From assembly GCF_017220215.1 (NCBI RefSeq), contig NZ_CP071130.1:186001-250000 (forward strand): 64,000 nt of DNA. Direction: 5' to 3'. The stretch comes from Caballeronia sp. M1242. Its GTDB lineage: Bacteria; Pseudomonadota; Gammaproteobacteria; Burkholderiales; Burkholderiaceae. Every line of letters begins with the position of its first letter. Positions within the stretch are counted from its first letter, which is position 1. This document shows, one piece after another, positions 55,213 through 63,461 of this stretch. A program made the position numbers and the translations under genes. The notes beneath the pieces were generated by a model. The model saw nothing but the letters and a program-made list of their open reading frames with translations, was not told the origin of the DNA and searched no databases.

Positions 55213-57849
55213 ATGCAAATAATTAATAAGATTGCGGCGTGGGCTGCCGAACAGCCGGCGTGGATTGACGACGCGGTGCGTCGGTTGATGGCTGGCAAGT
55301 TGACCGATAAGGATCTGCATGAGCTAGCTGCCCTGGCAAAGGCGGAGCACGGGTTGGCCGACCCGAATCACCCGGTTCCCAAGCGACTCGACCCGGAGGT
55401 AATGCCTGTCGCTGGGAACGACGGCAGAGACGTGAGCCTGAAGGCATTGCGGTCGCCGCAGCACTTGAATGCGATCGACCCCGGCCAAGCGCTGACGTTC
55501 GAAGCGGCCGGTTTGACCGTCGTTTATGGTTACAACGGTTCAGGTAAGTCAGGCTATGCGCGGGCTTTAAAGATGGCCTGCCGGGCGCGCAATGTCGAAA
55601 ACATACTTCCCGATGTGTACGCCGCATCGAAAGGTCCCGCATCTTCGGGCGCTGTCTTCGATTGGAATGAAGGGCAAACCGCCCAGTCACAAGCGTGGAT
55701 CGTCGGGACGGTTCCACCGGCACCCCTCTCGCAAATCTCTGTCTTCGACGCACACTGCGCTCGCGTATTCGTGGATAGCCAAGCAAAGGTTCTCTTTGTT
55801 CCAGATGGGATGGAGGTCATCCATGGACTGTCCGACGCGCTGGGTGCCATCCAGCGGCTGATAGAAATTGACAGGAAGAGCAACGTCTTCGACCACTCTC
55901 AGCTTGCCTCGCTGGCCGGAACAACCGTCGTCGGTCGAGCTCACGCGCAGCTTGGCCGAAAAAGCGATGTGGAAGCACTGAAGAAGCTCGCTGTGCTGTC
56001 GGATGAAGAGGAGGCCGAGCGACAGGTGCTCTCCAAGCTTCTGAAAGAAGCTGATCCGGTGAAACTCGCGGCCGCCATCCGTCGCACCGCGACGCGGCTT
56101 GGAAGTCTTCGCAATGAGCTCGCAGCGCTTGAGGCGCCATTGTCGGACAAGGCTACTGGTCATTTGGCCGATGCCTTTGTCGTCATGGTTGCGATGGAAG
56201 CTGCGTCGAAACTGGCGGCAGAGGCGCTTGAGGCCGATGGAGCGACGGTTGCTGGGACTGGCACCGAGCCTTGGGAGATCTTGATGCGCAGCGCTATCAA
56301 GTACGCGACGGAAGTCGCTTATCCTGGGCATGCGTTTCCGGGGCCCGAGCACGACGCCCACTGCGTTCTCTGTCAGCAGCCGCTTACCGAAGAAGCAAAC
56401 GGTAGGCTGAAGTCCTTTTTTCAATTTTTGCAGGCCGACGCGCAGAAGAAGGCCATCGAGGCACGAGAGGTCTCAAAGAGGCTTTACTTGGCCATCAAGG
56501 CGCTCAATTTTGGCGCTTTCCCGGCGGACCCGGCGCTCTTCGAAGAGCTTCAGGAAAATCATCCGGCACTGGAGACCGCCATCCGCGAGTATGTGGCAGC
56601 GCTGACGCGTCGTCAGGCGAGCGTCGCAGCCATGACGCCGAACCGCAAGTTGGATCCCCTCCAAGCGTTGCCTGCGTCACCTTTCGCAATGCTGGACGAA
56701 TTGATCAGCAAACAACTTCGAGAAGCTGCTCGACTCGAGAAAGCGCTGACGCCGCAAGAACGCGAACTGAAGACCAAGCTGCTTGCCGACTTCGACGCCA
56801 GGGCCAAGCTTGCGGAAATGTTGCCGAAGGTTCTTGAGGCCATAGATTGGCACAAGCGCGACAATTCGTTCGGCGAGGCCATTAAGGGATGCAGTACGCG
56901 GACGGTCACTAGCAAGATCAGCGAGTTGTATGAAGCGCACGTCACCGAAGAGCTGCGGAAAGCTTTTGCTCAGGAGCTCGCGGACCTTGGTCTCAGCAGG
57001 CTGGACGTTGCCTTGGAGATGACCGGGCAGAAGGGCGCTCGCATGCAACAGCTGAAGCTCCGAACTTCGTCCCAGTACGCCCGTGCGAAGGCGTCAGACA
57101 TCCTAAGCGAGGGCGAGCAGCGGGTCATCGCCATGGCGCTGTTCTTGGCGGAGGTCGGCATTGAGCCCGGCCGGTCGGGGTTGATTTTCGATGACCCGGT
57201 ATCATCCCTTGACCATATGCGTCGCGAGAGAATCGCTAAGCGCCTGGTTCTTGAGGCGAAGCGGCGCCAAATCATCGTGTTCACGCACGACCTGGCCTTT
57301 CCGTGGGCGCTGAAGGATTTCGCTGAAGACAATGGAGTTAGCGTAGCAGATCGACACATCTACGCTGCGGGCCCCAGGAAGGGCATCTGCCAAGACGGCT
57401 TGCCCTTCGAGGGAAAGAAGTTGACCGCGCGGGTTAACGACCTTCTTGAGCAAGCAAAGCGCGCGAGGAAGGTGCTGGAGGAAGAGCACAACAACGAGCT
57501 TTACAACGACATCGTGCGTAATTGCTACAGGCGAATGCGGGACACATGGGAACTGCTCATCGAGGAGCACCTTTTTGCAGGCACCGTGAAGCGATTCAGA
57601 CGCGCCGTTGAAACCTCCAAGCTGCGGTATGTATCTGTTGGCGACGCGGAAGCCAGCGCAGTGTTCAATGGGATGACTCGGTGCTCTAACTTCACCCATG
57701 AAGGAGGAGCCGAGGCACCGCCGGCGCTCCCTGACCCCGATGAGTTCCTTTCTGACATCGAGGCGCTCGCGGCTGCTTTGAAGATGATCGATGAGAATAA
57801 GAAGGAAACCGAGAAGCGCCGGCTCGAAGCAGGACTGGCAACGCAGTAG
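55213..57849 (+). CDS. RloC/PrrC-like AAA ATPase with a zinc hook, possible anticodon nuclease
   Basis: An 878-residue ATPase of the RloC/PrrC (AAA_13-type) group. Walker A is VVYGYNGSGKSGYARALK (about 103-120). Long coiled-coil arms flank a zinc-hook motif HCVLCQQP (Cys384, Cys387). The ABC signature is ILSEGEQRVIAMALFLAEV (about 630-648), Walker B is GLIFDDPVSSLD (656-667) and the switch histidine is in FTHD (His692). The C-terminal domain has R776-x3-E780 (RRMRDTWELLIEEHLF) and His829 (CSNFTHEGG), which could be the Arg-Glu-His set of anticodon nucleases. In that case it would block translation during phage infection. The nuclease part is inference; a plain SMC-like ATPase of unknown role is the alternative. 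It is divergent from tnsAB and probably transposon cargo. Confidence 0.75.
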   Translation: MQIINKIAAWAAEQPAWIDDAVRRLMAGKLTDKDLHELAALAKAEHGLADPNHPVPKRLDPEVMPVAGNDGRDVSLKALRSPQHLNAIDPGQALTFEAAGLTVVYGYNGSGKSGYARALKMACRARNVENILPDVYAASKGPASSGAVFDWNEGQTAQSQAWIVGTVPPAPLSQISVFDAHCARVFVDSQAKVLFVPDGMEVIHGLSDALGAIQRLIEIDRKSNVFDHSQLASLAGTTVVGRAHAQLGRKSDVEALKKLAVLSDEEEAERQVLSKLLKEADPVKLAAAIRRTATRLGSLRNELAALEAPLSDKATGHLADAFVVMVAMEAASKLAAEALEADGATVAGTGTEPWEILMRSAIKYATEVAYPGHAFPGPEHDAHCVLCQQPLTEEANGRLKSFFQFLQADAQKKAIEAREVSKRLYLAIKALNFGAFPADPALFEELQENHPALETAIREYVAALTRRQASVAAMTPNRKLDPLQALPASPFAMLDELISKQLREAARLEKALTPQERELKTKLLADFDARAKLAEMLPKVLEAIDWHKRDNSFGEAIKGCSTRTVTSKISELYEAHVTEELRKAFAQELADLGLSRLDVALEMTGQKGARMQQLKLRTSSQYARAKASDILSEGEQRVIAMALFLAEVGIEPGRSGLIFDDPVSSLDHMRRERIAKRLVLEAKRRQIIVFTHDLAFPWALKDFAEDNGVSVADRHIYAAGPRKGICQDGLPFEGKKLTARVNDLLEQAKRARKVLEEEHNNELYNDIVRNCYRRMRDTWELLIEEHLFAGTVKRFRRAVETSKLRYVSVGDAEASAVFNGMTRCSNFTHEGGAEAPPALPDPDEFLSDIEALAAALKMIDENKKETEKRRLEAGLATQ

Positions 57850-57964
57850 CCAGGCTTGGGGAGGCCGTTCCCAAAATCGGCCGTCGGCTCCAGCGGCCGC
57901 GAGGAGCGTCGACGGTGCAGGAGCTATTGAACGAAATCTGTCAAACGCGACGAGGCCCAGCTGA

Positions 57965-59515
57965 CTACGCTCCCGCGCTTCTAACACAGGTAGTTTGCAT
58001 TGGGCCGCCCGACGAACAATAACCGCGCCAGTTCTCAATCATCGTCGAGTCAAACGAAATCTGCTCTTCGTTGGTTTCCGGCCAATAGCTCGCTATGAAG
58101 CCGCATTGCTGGCTGAGAAACATGATCACAGGTCGGTATTCGCTAGGCCTGTGCGGTGTCTGCTGGAGCAAGATCGCATCCGAACATGAAGCTTTAATTG
58201 CGGCCAGATTCCTTCTAGCCGACTCGTATGCACTGTCTGCGTCGGGATGCTGCGCCTTTATCGCGTGGACCCAGGCGATAGCCTTTTCGCGACCGGACTG
58301 ACGCGCTGGGCTGTCGCCGTTCGGGCTTAACGTTATCGTGAACGAAGCAGGAGCTTCTCCCGAAACGTCAAGCGGCATCGGGTCCGACCTCTCGACGGCA
58401 CGAAGCGCAGCGTCATCCCATTGCGGATTCCCGCTCGAGCGCGAAACAATCGCGGACAAAAGGGTGCCCGTCTTCCCGAGACGGACCGCGATTACTGTCT
58501 CTAGTCCGCTGGTATCGCCGGCCCAAATGATGTTCGGCCGAACTCGGCGCTTCGCTCTTTCTGCATAAAAGCTCGAGGGAGCCGCCTGGGTCGAGTCTGG
58601 AATCGGTTGTGCCGTGCCGATAAATCCGCTCTGACCGGAAGTTGTCGCATTTGCATTGACGATTGGCGGCTCCGAAGCGGTTGCCGACTCTACAGGTTGG
58701 TTCATTATTGCAACAAGGCGATCGCGCTGTTCGGTGTACCAGGTCACAAGACACGACTTGTTAAAGCAATTGGCGTTTCTCCAGTTCCATGCCTTTCGAG
58801 CGGCGTCTGCAAAGCCCTTCTTGTCGGGTGTAGTTGCCTTTGCCTGGGCGAAAACCGTTGCAAGGTCCAGATCCAGAGACGCAAGTTCGGCGTCGCTGCA
58901 AATCAGTTTCTCGGACGTTGAATGGGCTTTCTTGCAGTCGAAGCTGGTGATGACCTTCGGCTCTTCGGGGACAGGTGTAGCAGGGAGCGCAACGGGCGCC
59001 TTAGAGGATAAATCGCTGCCCCCGCTGTTTGCATATCGCGCCGGCGCTGCGGTTTCGCTGTTGCTCGAACTGTGCGACGCGCCCACCACCATGCGGATGA
59101 AGACAGCAACCAAAATGCCGACGATCCAAAACCAACCGGTGCGCTTCTTGGCACCGGTAGTCGAAGCTGAGCTCGGAGGGACTTCCGCAGCCGTCGGATG
59201 GGGCGTCGATGAATGTGCTTGTTCGTGCTTCTCACTCTCGGGCGGCTCAGCGTCGTGTTGCTGCTCTTCGCCGGAAGCCCGACGGACGGGTTCGTCCGCA
59301 TCGATGAGGCTTGCGTCATATCGCTGGCGCCTGTCAGCGTCGCCCAAGACCTCATACGCCTCATTCAGAATCTTCATGATCCGCGTGGCGTCCGGACTGC
59401 TGTTCTTGTCCGGATGGTACCGCTGGCTCAACGCTTTATAAGCTGCTCGGATGACCTCGGGCGGCGCGTTGCGGGATACCTTTAAATTGTCGTAGTGAGT
59501 GTGCGGTCGAGACAT
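57965..59515 (-). CDS. J-domain / LprI / TonB-C membrane fusion protein
   Basis: A 516-residue protein with an unusual domain order. Residues 7-67 form a DnaJ J-domain (HYDNLKVSRNAPPEVIRAAY, with the HPD triad at 34-36). A charged linker leads to one membrane segment (about 126-146, GWFWIVGILVAVFIRMVVGA). An LprI-like domain follows (about 192-275, with DCKKAHSTSEKLICSDAELA and NCFNKSCLVTWY). Next is a TonB C-terminal-type domain (about 325-395, VIAVRLGKTGTLLSAIVSRS and WDDAALRAVERS). The C-terminal 100 residues are unrecognised. The topology puts the J-domain in the cytoplasm and the rest in the periplasm. It is convergent with the RloC-like gene. Confidence 0.75.
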   Translation of the reverse strand: MSRPHTHYDNLKVSRNAPPEVIRAAYKALSQRYHPDKNSSPDATRIMKILNEAYEVLGDADRRQRYDASLIDADEPVRRASGEEQQHDAEPPESEKHEQAHSSTPHPTAAEVPPSSASTTGAKKRTGWFWIVGILVAVFIRMVVGASHSSSNSETAAPARYANSGGSDLSSKAPVALPATPVPEEPKVITSFDCKKAHSTSEKLICSDAELASLDLDLATVFAQAKATTPDKKGFADAARKAWNWRNANCFNKSCLVTWYTEQRDRLVAIMNQPVESATASEPPIVNANATTSGQSGFIGTAQPIPDSTQAAPSSFYAERAKRRVRPNIIWAGDTSGLETVIAVRLGKTGTLLSAIVSRSSGNPQWDDAALRAVERSDPMPLDVSGEAPASFTITLSPNGDSPARQSGREKAIAWVHAIKAQHPDADSAYESARRNLAAIKASCSDAILLQQTPHRPSEYRPVIMFLSQQCGFIASYWPETNEEQISFDSTMIENWRGYCSSGGPMQTTCVRSAGA

Positions 59516-59906
59516 ACGCGCGGATCATTTCGAATTTTGTCTCTGGATTACGGCACGGTTTGCTAGAAATTTAGCGCGGCATGGGGAGAAGCGTCGGCCG
59601 GAAGGTCATTCGAATGCGTGGCCTACCGCACTGCCGGCGAGAAATTGCGCCGACCGTAGAGGTCACCGACGAGCATACCTGCCGCTGACATCGGCGCCTT
59701 TTGCAACATCGGGGACACGCCTCCACCTGCTTATGCCGTTCCAGAACGTTGTCTCTGATTGCGAAGAATCGGTCATATACGACCGAAATTGATGGCAGAA
59801 TGAAACTTTGACAAGACCTGCGACCGGACGGGAAGCGGACGCGGGACTGTGCCGCCCGGTCCATCCTTCCTCGGCTTGAAAGGACTTGGTTTGCCATCCA
59901 TTTCGA
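59516..59906. other. Gap without a recognised gene
   Basis: About 390 bp. Short frames exist on both strands but none looks like a protein family. Likely the promoter region of the minus-strand J-domain gene at 59515. Confidence 0.35.
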
Positions 59907-60404
59907 TCAACGGCGTGTCGGCGCCTGCAGCAGATCGAGCGCACTCATTGCGTCCGGGACAGATTCCACTTCGAGGAAGCGCCCGCCCGCGGCGGTGAGT
60001 GGGACTTCTGTGTTATCGCAGTAGATGACGTCGCCGCTAGCCAGGAGCGCCAGGAGGTCCTCGACTGAAACCGAGCGGACGCCCACCTTCATCTCGAACG
60101 CCTCTTCGTCTTCTCGAGCTTGCTTTTGTGCATCCGATTCCTTCGAGAACAAGTCAAACGATGTGGCTTCGTAACCACCTGAATTGACGCACCGAATTTC
60201 GATAGGTTGTCCATCCGAGTCCACGTCACCAAACAGCGCAATCTGGCTGGTTCGTTTCACGTGCTCATGTTCGACACCACGGCCAATGGTCCGAAACCCG
60301 TTTGACCCGCGCTTCGTTAGATGTGGTGAGAGCGCAATCTCTGTCGTTGCGAGGTCGTCCAAGCGGGCGAGCGGATATAGGGCCTGCCAACGAAGACGTC
60401 GCAT
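59907..60404 (-). CDS. Hypothetical protein of the island
   Basis: A 165-residue protein from the ATG at 60404. I do not recognise the family. The N-terminal 40 residues are basic and of doubtful value. The rest is acidic and well formed (SQIALFGDVDSDGQPIEIRC, ESDAQKQAREDEEAFEMKVG, VEDLLALLASGDVIYCDN, and a C-terminal LEVESVPDAMSALDLLQA). No signal peptide, membrane segment or catalytic motif is seen. It has no close operon partner. Confidence 0.5.
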   Translation of the reverse strand: MRRLRWQALYPLARLDDLATTEIALSPHLTKRGSNGFRTIGRGVEHEHVKRTSQIALFGDVDSDGQPIEIRCVNSGGYEATSFDLFSKESDAQKQAREDEEAFEMKVGVRSVSVEDLLALLASGDVIYCDNTEVPLTAAGGRFLEVESVPDAMSALDLLQAPTRR

Positions 60405-60557
60405 CCGCCGTTCTGAAACTCAGTTCGCTCCAGTCTGCGGTGCTGCCCCATTCCCTTCGGCCGGCGTGCTTGATGTATCGCTCATTCAATGAGAAGAGAC
60501 CGGCTGAGCCGCGCCCTCGACTCGGGAAACGGTATTGTTACAAATCAGTTTGGAATC

Positions 60558-60827
60558 TCACTTTTGAAAAGGAACGATCGAATAACGGGCTTTTTCAGCG
60601 CCCGTGATTTCGAAGAACATTTCAGCGCGAATGTCGCATTGTTTTAATGGCGGCCCGATGTTATACATGTCAACAGTCACGCGTCGGCCGAGCACAAGCC
60701 GCCCGACGTTAGCCGCCTCTTCCGACTGAAGAGCTTCGGCGGTGACCTCCAAGCGTGGACGGGTTGTGACCGGTGGCGCGCTGGAGAAATTCCGCACCAC
60801 GGGGATGGGGCCTGAAAAAGCGGACAC
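60558..60827 (-). CDS. Small hypothetical protein, uncertain
   Basis: An 89-residue frame from a GTG at 60827. The C-terminal 65 residues (RLEVTAEALQSEEAANVGRL, VDMYNIGPPLKQCDIRAEMF, then FEITGAEKARYSIVPFQK) have a plausible protein composition, but the first 20 do not. No family is recognised. It may be the remains of a longer gene. It lies 150 bp upstream of the 59907-60404 gene on the same strand. Confidence 0.3.
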   Translation of the reverse strand: MSAFSGPIPVVRNFSSAPPVTTRPRLEVTAEALQSEEAANVGRLVLGRRVTVDMYNIGPPLKQCDIRAEMFFEITGAEKARYSIVPFQK

Positions 60828-60956
60828 GCTGGCGAAGCTAGAGGCGTGGGACCCGAGACAGTCTGGCGGAGTCGGTCATTTGAGCACCGATGGAAGGGCA
60901 CCTGCGCTAACGTCAGGGGCCTCCGGCATTGCCTTTCTACTCTAAAAACACATATG

Positions 60957-61009
60957 CTCACTGAGGAATTTCTCCAGTGAGCGGTGTTGTCATTTCTCAG
61001 TAGAGAAAT
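60957..61009. promoter_or_regulatory. Paired dyads, candidate operator
   Basis: CTCACTG (60957-60963) and CAGTGAG (60975-60981) flank a GAGGAATTTCTC-like centre. A second perfect dyad, ATTTCTC-AGTA-GAGAAAT (60992-61009), repeats the AATTTCTC element. The spacing and shared core suggest two binding sites for one protein. Confidence 0.4.
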
Positions 61010-61875
61010 TCTCACAGAAGGATCTGCTCGGTCTTAAAGGCGATGCTTGCGTAAGCATCACTGTGTCTTTTCGCGTTGCGCGATCTAGGGCCGCTGCGCG
61101 GCTGGCAGCCAGGGCGTGCGGGGGCGGGCGCGGGATTGTCTGTCGGCCGTTGGAGGCGCGATGTTTTAGCAGCGAAGGGCGTTTCATCGCGATCCACTCA
61201 GCGCTCTCTCGAGGTTCTCTCTGAAAGGATTCTGTTTTCGGTAGCGGGGTGTAGGCCGCTGCGCGGCGGGCAGCCAGGGAGGAGGGTGACAGGGCTCGAC
61301 GATCGCGAGACGCGCCCAGGCTCCGTTCCTGGCCCGCGCCTGTCTCGTCGTTCTCTCGCGAAAGAGCTTTCGCAAGCTGATGGATTTCGAAGCTCGACCG
61401 TTCCTCTTGGCTGCCGGCACATGCGCGACTCCGCCTGACGGCCGGTTCGCCGTATTCGCTCACCGCGAAAGCAATCGATACTGCGGAAGGCTACGGTGTC
61501 AAGGTGTCGCGCGCAAGGATGTCGGGTCCCGAGTGGCAGACTGCGATAGCGATTTTCATCGCGAACACGGTGCACGCCTCGCGAGAACGGGAGCGCTGAA
61601 AGAAGCCGTATAGCTGGCGAGATCCTCATCGCATCTAGAAGTTGAAAAAAATCTGCCGGACCTGGCCGGCGCAGATAGCGCAGCCAAACTCTTGCTACCA
61701 ATCCCGCGCCACGATATAATCATCATACGTTTTGACTGCGCTTGCTCTTCGAGGGAATTGAGCTAGCGCGGGATTCCGAGGGCGAGTGTTGTCCCGGTGC
61801 TGAAGCAGCCGCTGCAATGGCGCTGTTTCTTTGGATCTTCGTGCCGCGCGGCGTGGATAGTTGCGCCTGCACGGG

Positions 61876-61954
61876 CCTGAAGCAAGTTTGCTTCAGGATG
61901 TCCCTCCGTACGCGTTGCGGAGAAGCATCGGGGCTACGGCATCTGCGCCGTAGC
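61876..61954 (+). promoter_or_regulatory. Three consecutive hairpins in the leader of family copy B
   Basis: Hairpin 1 is CCTGAAGCAA / TTGCTTCAGG (61876-61897). Hairpin 2 is CTCCG / CGGAG (61904-61922). Hairpin 3 is GCTACGGC / GCCGTAGC (61933-61954). They end 28 bp before the ATG of the gene at 61983. None has a T run, so they look like a structured RNA leader or protein-binding array rather than terminators. Confidence 0.5.
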
Positions 61955-61982
61955 AGAACTCATCGGAATCAAAGGAACACCT

Positions 61983-62654
61983 ATGTTGGACGCTGTCTTT
62001 TCTCTCAATGCCGACCCGTTCATTGCTGTCGGCAACCTTACCAAGCTCGAGCAATTCCGCGGATTCGCCACGTCGAAACTCGCAGCGGGTCTGCCCGCAG
62101 ATTTCCCTATGCTTTCCTGCCCAATCGCGGACGAGGATGCACCTTTCATTCCGGCTGGCGTTATTCGGTATCGCATGAATTTCGGAGCCGCTATCGGAGT
62201 AGGTTCGCCTCTGATGACCATGCGACTGCAAATCAACGGTGCCCAAATCTACTGGCTGGCCGACCCGACGGACCCGGAGGTCTGCGCCGCATTCGCGAGG
62301 TGGAAGCGCGCCGGCCGGGTGCCGATATCGCTCAATTTCGACAAAGGAAACGAGCGCGAGTGCACGTTCTGCGTGCCGGAAATATCGAAGCGCCTGTCTG
62401 GCATGGAAGACCTCCGGGAGTACGCTGGGCAGCCGTTGACTGAGTACGTCTGGAAAAGCATGGTGACGCTATCTGCCAGCGGGAAGCTGCAGCGGCAGGC
62501 TACCTCCGACCTTCCCAACGTTCCGCTAGAACGCGTGCTCGTCAACCTTCTGGTGGCGGAGCGCCTGGCGCCTTTCGTGAGAGGGCGGCTGCACGACGTG
62601 AAACCGAAAAACGGGATTTTATCCTTCGGACTAGGAAATATGGCTTCAGCGTAG
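61983..62654 (+). CDS. Unknown protein, copy B of the tniQ-linked family
   Basis: A 223-residue protein starting MLDAVFSLNADPFIAVGNLT at an ATG preceded by AAAGGAAC. It shares with copy A the core PLMTMRLQINGAQIYW, TDPEVCAAFARWKRAGRVPI and the C-terminal SMVTLSASGKLQRQATSDLP with a VLVNLLVAERL helix. Copy B has an extra 20 residues at each end compared with copy A. The frame is intact. Function unknown. It is followed 79 bp later by a broken third copy, so B and C are a tandem pair. Confidence 0.75.
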   Translation: MLDAVFSLNADPFIAVGNLTKLEQFRGFATSKLAAGLPADFPMLSCPIADEDAPFIPAGVIRYRMNFGAAIGVGSPLMTMRLQINGAQIYWLADPTDPEVCAAFARWKRAGRVPISLNFDKGNERECTFCVPEISKRLSGMEDLREYAGQPLTEYVWKSMVTLSASGKLQRQATSDLPNVPLERVLVNLLVAERLAPFVRGRLHDVKPKNGILSFGLGNMASA

Positions 62655-62733
62655 CTGGCTCGAACTCACGATGCGCGGCTAAAGATCGCCGCGCCATTAC
62701 TCTCTCCTTCGAACACTCTTCGGAATAAGGAAT

Positions 62734-63368
62734 ATGCAAGCTCACATCTCTATCAATACCGCACACTGGCCCGTCGGTATTGGCGGCATCGTAGACTTGC
62801 GGTCACTCCCTGTACGCCCGAAACAAACCCATCGGAATGCGCGCCGACACTCCGGTACTGACGTGTTCGGTCGCGCCCGCAGATGCTGGTTGGCTGTCGA
62901 AGAGCAGTGGCCGGGCCTGTTTCGGCTTTGGGTACATTCCGCGCGCAGATGGCCTGCTGATGACCATCCGCGCGCAGATTGGCGGGCTGCAAATCTACTG
63001 CGTCGCAGAGATGGCCGACCCCGGAAGTATGGGCCGCCATCGACAAGTGGAAGAAGGTGCGACGCGTTCCTGTTTTGCACGAGACGCATGAAGGTGAGCG
63101 AACCGACCACGCTTTCGGTGCGTTCGACTTTCCTGTGGGAACGTTGCACAACGAGGCGCATCGGCATCAGCCTGACCCGGAGCCGACGGCTCAAGGGCTC
63201 CAGAGCATAGTATCCTTCTTGGGAAGCGGAGCTTTACAACTGTGGGCAGGAGCGGACATCGCTGGTGTTCCCTTGCAGCAGGTACTGACAAACGTGATTA
63301 TCGCGGAGCGGTTCACGCCGTTTGCAGAAGCGTCGCCGGTTCCCGGTGTAAGGACTCGCCGCAAATGA
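62734..63368 (+). pseudogene. Broken copy C of the tniQ-linked family (two frameshifts)
   Basis: The gene opens MQAHISINTAHWPVGIGGIV and runs to PVRPKQT, then needs one base removed near 62830 to continue IGMRADTPVLTCSVAPADAG through GLLMTIRAQIGGLQIYC. A second extra base near 63023 breaks MADP from EVWAAIDKWKKVRRVPV. The third segment then runs to the stop at 63368 (SIVSFLGSGALQLWAGADIA, VLTNVIIAERF). All conserved blocks of the family are present in order. PVRPKQT matches PRPKQT of copy A, so C is closer to A at its start than B is. Confidence 0.8.
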
Positions 63369-63461
63369 ATGGGAGGTGCGCGTCTTCAGAGCCGCGCGCG
63401 TTCTTGGCTGTCAGTCGCTCTCCCCGAATATGGCAGTTCGCAGACTATGCGACAGAGATTT

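Larger units (their letters stand above)
60828..61982. other. Gene-free regulatory-looking stretch ahead of family copy B
   Basis: About 1.15 kb with no convincing gene. It holds several structured elements: a dyad pair at 60957-61009, a diverged direct repeat of about 27 bases (around 61085-61113 and 61253-61280, sharing GGCCGCTGCGCGG then GGCAGCCAGGG), and three successive hairpins at 61876-61954. Together these suggest a control region or an element junction. Confidence 0.45.

Noticed and set aside
61198..61701. A 167-residue minus-strand gene
   Set aside because: Very Arg/Ser/Pro-rich, without hydrophobic core or start context, and it covers a diverged direct repeat.
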